From: an uncultured Ruminococcus sp.
GTDB lineage: Bacteria; Bacillota; Clostridia; Oscillospirales; Ruminococcaceae
Reading direction: 5' to 3'
Assembly: GCA_946183385.1 (NCBI GenBank)
Contig: CAMHBN010000085.1
Location: 1 to 7,596 of the forward strand
Length of the DNA stretch: 7,596 nucleotides
Shown: positions 5,870-7,596 of the stretch, one piece after another
How positions within the stretch are numbered: the first letter of the stretch is position 1
Layout: each line of letters opens with the position of its first letter
Position numbers and translations under genes: made by a program
Notes under the pieces: model-generated
Databases searched by the model: none
What the model was told of the DNA's origin: nothing
Seen by the model: only the letters and a program-made list of their open reading frames with translations

Positions 5870-6811
5870 ATGGCTTTTTGTAAGTATTGCGGTGCTAAGC
5901 TCGAGGACGGGCAGGAATGCACCTGTGAGGAAGCTTTAGCGGCGGCTAAGGCAAAGGCTGAGGAAGAGGCTGAAAGTGCCGAGGCTGAGAACGCCGAGGA
6001 GGTAACGCGCGAGGCTCCCGCCGAGAGCGAGGGTGAGAACGCCGAGACCGAGCCTGCGGCTGAAACGGAGACTGCCTCCGATGGGGAGGAGAAGTCAGAC
6101 GGCGGGGCTAAGGAGCCGCCCGCTTCCGTGGTGATATCTCCGCCCGTGCCTGTGCAGAATATGAGCGGAAAAACGCTCAGAAGGGGACTTATCCTCGTGT
6201 GTGCGCTCGCTCTCGGACTTGTGCTGTTCATTGTCGTGGTCGGAAACGTAGCTGGCAACGGCTACAAGCGTCCTGTCAGGAACGTCGTCAGGGGCTTGAA
6301 CAGGGAGAGGGCTGAGCTCGTTATCAACTCCTTCTATCCGCGTGATTACGTGGAGGAGCTCCGCGATAACGCCGAGGACGGCGATAGGGAGTGGAGCGAT
6401 ATCACCGACGATATGGACTCCCTCATCTCCGACGTAAAGGAGGTCTGCGAGGACAGCTACTTCGGCGATGATCTGAAGGTGTCCGCAAAGATTGTCAAGA
6501 AGAAAAAGGCGACCGCGAAAGACCTCCGCACGCTGAAAAAGGAGTTCGAGGACTATGACGCCGTCGTCAAGAAGGCGTACAGGCTCAAAGTCCGTCTGAC
6601 CGTAAAAGGCGATGACGAGAAGGAGCAGGTGCATTTCTACATCTACTCCGTCAAGCTTAAAGGCGGCAGGTGGGTCCTCTTCGCCGACGATAAGACCAAG
6701 GGCGCTCTCTCGAGCAAGACCGAGGACATCTACAAGGAGATGGACAAGGAGCTCGCGGAGATATTCAGCGACTACTCGCGCTCGCTCGATATCGTCATTC
6801 CCAAGGACTGA
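5870..6811 (+). CDS. Zinc-ribbon, single-pass membrane protein with extracytoplasmic domain
   Basis: 313-aa protein of unknown function. It starts with a Cys4 motif, FCKYCGAKL plus ECTC (Cys4, Cys7, Cys17, Cys19), like a short zinc ribbon. A long Glu/Ala-rich linker follows (about 20-82), then a proline-rich stretch (EPPASVVISPPVPV, 82-95), the basic KTLRR (101-105) and one membrane helix (about 106-126). The positive residues before the helix put the N-terminus inside. The remaining 185 residues would face outward; they are charged and end in alternating strands (HFYIYSVKLKGGRWVLFADD), which makes an NTF2-like fold possible. This layout (cytoplasmic zinc ribbon, helix, outer domain) recalls TcaA-like and other envelope-sensing proteins of Firmicutes, but I cannot name a family. 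I chose ATG 5870 because GGAGG (5859-5863) lies 6 nt upstream; the longer frame from 5786 lies inside the synthetase gene. Last gene of the operon. Confidence 0.85.
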   Translation: MAFCKYCGAKLEDGQECTCEEALAAAKAKAEEEAESAEAENAEEVTREAPAESEGENAETEPAAETETASDGEEKSDGGAKEPPASVVISPPVPVQNMSGKTLRRGLILVCALALGLVLFIVVVGNVAGNGYKRPVRNVVRGLNRERAELVINSFYPRDYVEELRDNAEDGDREWSDITDDMDSLISDVKEVCEDSYFGDDLKVSAKIVKKKKATAKDLRTLKKEFEDYDAVVKKAYRLKVRLTVKGDDEKEQVHFYIYSVKLKGGRWVLFADDKTKGALSSKTEDIYKEMDKELAEIFSDYSRSLDIVIPKD

Positions 6812-6869
6812 GCCGCGCTTTTTCGACTTCCGTCCCGATGAAACATCAAAAAGAACATTAAACGACCTC

Positions 6870-6898
6870 TTCACATAACGCCTCATCTGTGCTACAAT
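6870..6898 (+). promoter_or_regulatory. Promoter of the 100-aa protein gene
   Basis: TTCACA (6870-6875), 17 bp, then TACAAT (6893-6898) with TGC directly before it, an extended -10 pattern. Transcription would begin near 6905, about 32 nt before the ATG at 6937. Between the previous stop (6811) and this promoter I see no hairpin with a T-run, so read-through from the upstream operon remains possible. Confidence 0.65.
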
Positions 6899-6919
6899 TG
6901 TACTTACCGAGAACAATTG
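6895..6919. promoter_or_regulatory. CAATTGT/ACAATTG inverted repeat over the transcription start, candidate operator
   Basis: CAATTGT (6895-6901) and ACAATTG (6913-6919) are perfectly inverted with an 11-nt spacer. The half-site centres are 18 bp apart. The first arm overlaps the -10 box and the second lies in the leader. A dimeric repressor site is plausible; no candidate regulator is adjacent. Confidence 0.35.
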
Positions 6920-6936
6920 AACAGGAGGCGTTATTT

Positions 6937-7239
6937 ATGTTCGGGATTATCAGAAAGAAAAAGCAGGATGTCCGCGACAGAACAGTCTATATGGAGGTGT
7001 GCGCCGATAATAAGGTGTCATACCGAGTCATCGCGGGGAGGCTCTTTTCGGGCGGCGACGACATCATTACTTATGGCATAGAGGCGCAGGATATGTCGTC
7101 GGGGGAGTTCGAGACTATACCCGACTTCTCGCGCGATATCGAGGACGCAGTCGATTTCGCTGAAATGCTCATAACCTCGCGGACACGTCCCGAGGGCATT
7201 TATTCGCGGGCGCTGAGCTATCTGTGTGTGTCAATATAA
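6937..7239 (+). CDS. Small uncharacterised protein, possibly DUF6514-like
   Basis: 100-aa protein with no signal peptide or membrane helix, so probably cytoplasmic. It starts with a basic segment (IIRKKKQDVRDR), then a strand-rich half (VYMEVCADNKVSYRVIAG) and the block IITYGIEAQDMSSGEFETIP (44-63). It ends with an acidic helix (DIEDAVDFAEMLITS) and a Pro-containing tail (RPEGIYSRALSYL). The pattern 'TYGIE....SGE...IPDfS.D...v..fa..L......P' reminds me of DUF6514, a small clostridial family of unknown function; this is from memory and uncertain. I chose ATG 6937 because AGGAGG (6923-6928) is 8 nt upstream. The longer reading from 6889 would begin upstream of the mapped promoter start. It has its own promoter and possible operator. 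Confidence 0.8.
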   Translation: MFGIIRKKKQDVRDRTVYMEVCADNKVSYRVIAGRLFSGGDDIITYGIEAQDMSSGEFETIPDFSRDIEDAVDFAEMLITSRTRPEGIYSRALSYLCVSI

Positions 7240-7255
7240 TTAAATCTTTTGGGTA

Positions 7256-7284
7256 TTTACAAATTTTCCTTTTTGTGGTAAAAT
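7256..7284 (+). promoter_or_regulatory. Promoter of the YdbC-like gene
   Basis: TTTACA (7256-7261), 17 bp, then TAAAAT (7279-7284) preceded by TGG, an extended -10 pattern. The start would be near 7291, giving a 53-nt leader that begins almost at the stem-loop at 7296-7314. Confidence 0.7.
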
Positions 7285-7295
7285 AATTTATGCTG

Positions 7296-7314
7296 AAACG
7301 GAGCGTATCCGTTT
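7296..7314 (+). promoter_or_regulatory. Stem-loop at the 5' end of the YdbC-like mRNA
   Basis: AAACGGA (7296-7302) pairs perfectly with TCCGTTT (7308-7314) around the loop GCGTA. It falls within about 5 nt of the expected transcript start and 17 nt before the AAAGGAG ribosome site. It has no following T-run, so it is not a terminator. A 5' stem-loop of this kind commonly protects mRNA from decay; a protein-binding role is also possible. Confidence 0.5.
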
Positions 7315-7343
7315 GTAGAGATAAACAGAAAGGAGTTCGTATC

Positions 7344-7577
7344 ATGGCAGAGCTGAAATACGAGATAACAGAGGAGATAGGAGTTCTCTCCGAGAATGCT
7401 AAGGGCTGGAAGAAGGAGCTGAATATGGTCAGCTGGAACGACCACGACCCCAAGTACGATATCCGCGAGTGGGCTCCCGACCATTCGAGAATGGGCAAGG
7501 GCGTTACTCTCACCGCTGACGAGCTGGCTTCTTTGAAGGAGCTTCTTCAGGGCATTGACCTCGATTCCTTTGAATAA
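7344..7577 (+). CDS. ydbC: YdbC/PC4-like single-stranded DNA-binding protein
   Basis: 77-aa cytoplasmic protein of the bacterial PC4 (YdbC) family. Members are small dimers that bind single-stranded DNA through a curved beta-sheet, as shown for YdbC of Lactococcus. The family pattern is clear: FELKYEI-like N-terminus (MAELKYEITEEIGVLSE), then GWKKELNMVSWNDHDPKYDI (21-40) and REWAPDHSRMGKGVTLT (41-57). The protein ends in the helix DELASLKELLQGID. Length and order match the family (about 70-80 aa), so the gene is intact. AAGGAG (7330-7335) is 8 nt from the ATG; the earlier in-frame ATG at 7290 would sit at the transcript's first bases. It is monocistronic as far as the window shows. The cellular role is not established; single-strand protection or transcription and repair roles have been suggested. 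Confidence 0.9.
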   Translation: MAELKYEITEEIGVLSENAKGWKKELNMVSWNDHDPKYDIREWAPDHSRMGKGVTLTADELASLKELLQGIDLDSFE

Positions 7578-7596
7578 TGCATAGCGGAGCTGTTGC

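Noticed and set aside
6095..6916. Minus-strand open frame of 273 codons
   Set aside because: It is antisense to the zinc-ribbon membrane protein, crosses the promoter of the next gene and has no ribosome site.
7240..7343. Riboswitch in the leader of the YdbC-like gene
   Set aside because: The leader is only about 53 nt and holds a single simple stem-loop; no known riboswitch core is recognisable.

Overview
The window looks like chromosomal DNA of a moderately GC-rich Firmicute, most likely a Ruminococcus-type clostridium (Oscillospiraceae). The reasons are strong AGGAGG ribosome-binding sites, sigma-A promoters with 17-bp spacers in short AT-rich gaps, codon usage rich in GAG, CTC and ATA, and family signatures typical of gut clostridia. 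This assignment is inference from sequence style. I see no tRNA, rRNA, CRISPR array, insertion sequence or phage gene.

Left half, minus strand, read right to left: an OGG1-type 8-oxoguanine DNA glycosylase (4152-3340); an 84-aa protein with a C-terminal membrane helix (3271-3017); a REP-like palindrome overlapping that gene's stop; an AraC-family regulator with its own promoter (2894-2031); a short MutS-like ATPase (2019-289); and the start of hypoxanthine phosphoribosyltransferase, cut by the window edge (285-1). araC, the mutS-like gene and hpt are packed with gaps of 11 and 3 nt, so they probably form one transcript.

Right half, plus strand: a three-gene unit starts from an AT-rich gap shared with the glycosylase gene. 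It encodes a lipoprotein with one clear TPM domain and a second degenerate one (4245-5141), a single-domain (p)ppGpp synthetase (5166-5858), and a membrane protein with a cytoplasmic zinc-ribbon-like motif, an acidic linker and a large outer domain (5870-6811). Two small genes follow, each with its own promoter: a 100-aa protein of unknown function (6937-7239) and a YdbC/PC4-like ssDNA-binding protein (7344-7577).

The most interesting arrangement is the alarmone synthetase between two envelope-anchored proteins, which suggests coupling of the cell surface to (p)ppGpp. A looser theme of genome maintenance and purine metabolism runs through the window (glycosylase, MutS-like ATPase, ssDNA-binding protein, purine salvage, alarmone synthesis). 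No stretch above about 125 bp lacks a gene. The gaps at 2895-3016, 4153-4244, 6812-6936 and 7240-7343 hold the promoters and inverted repeats listed below. No canonical intrinsic terminator (GC-rich hairpin followed by a T-run) is visible anywhere.
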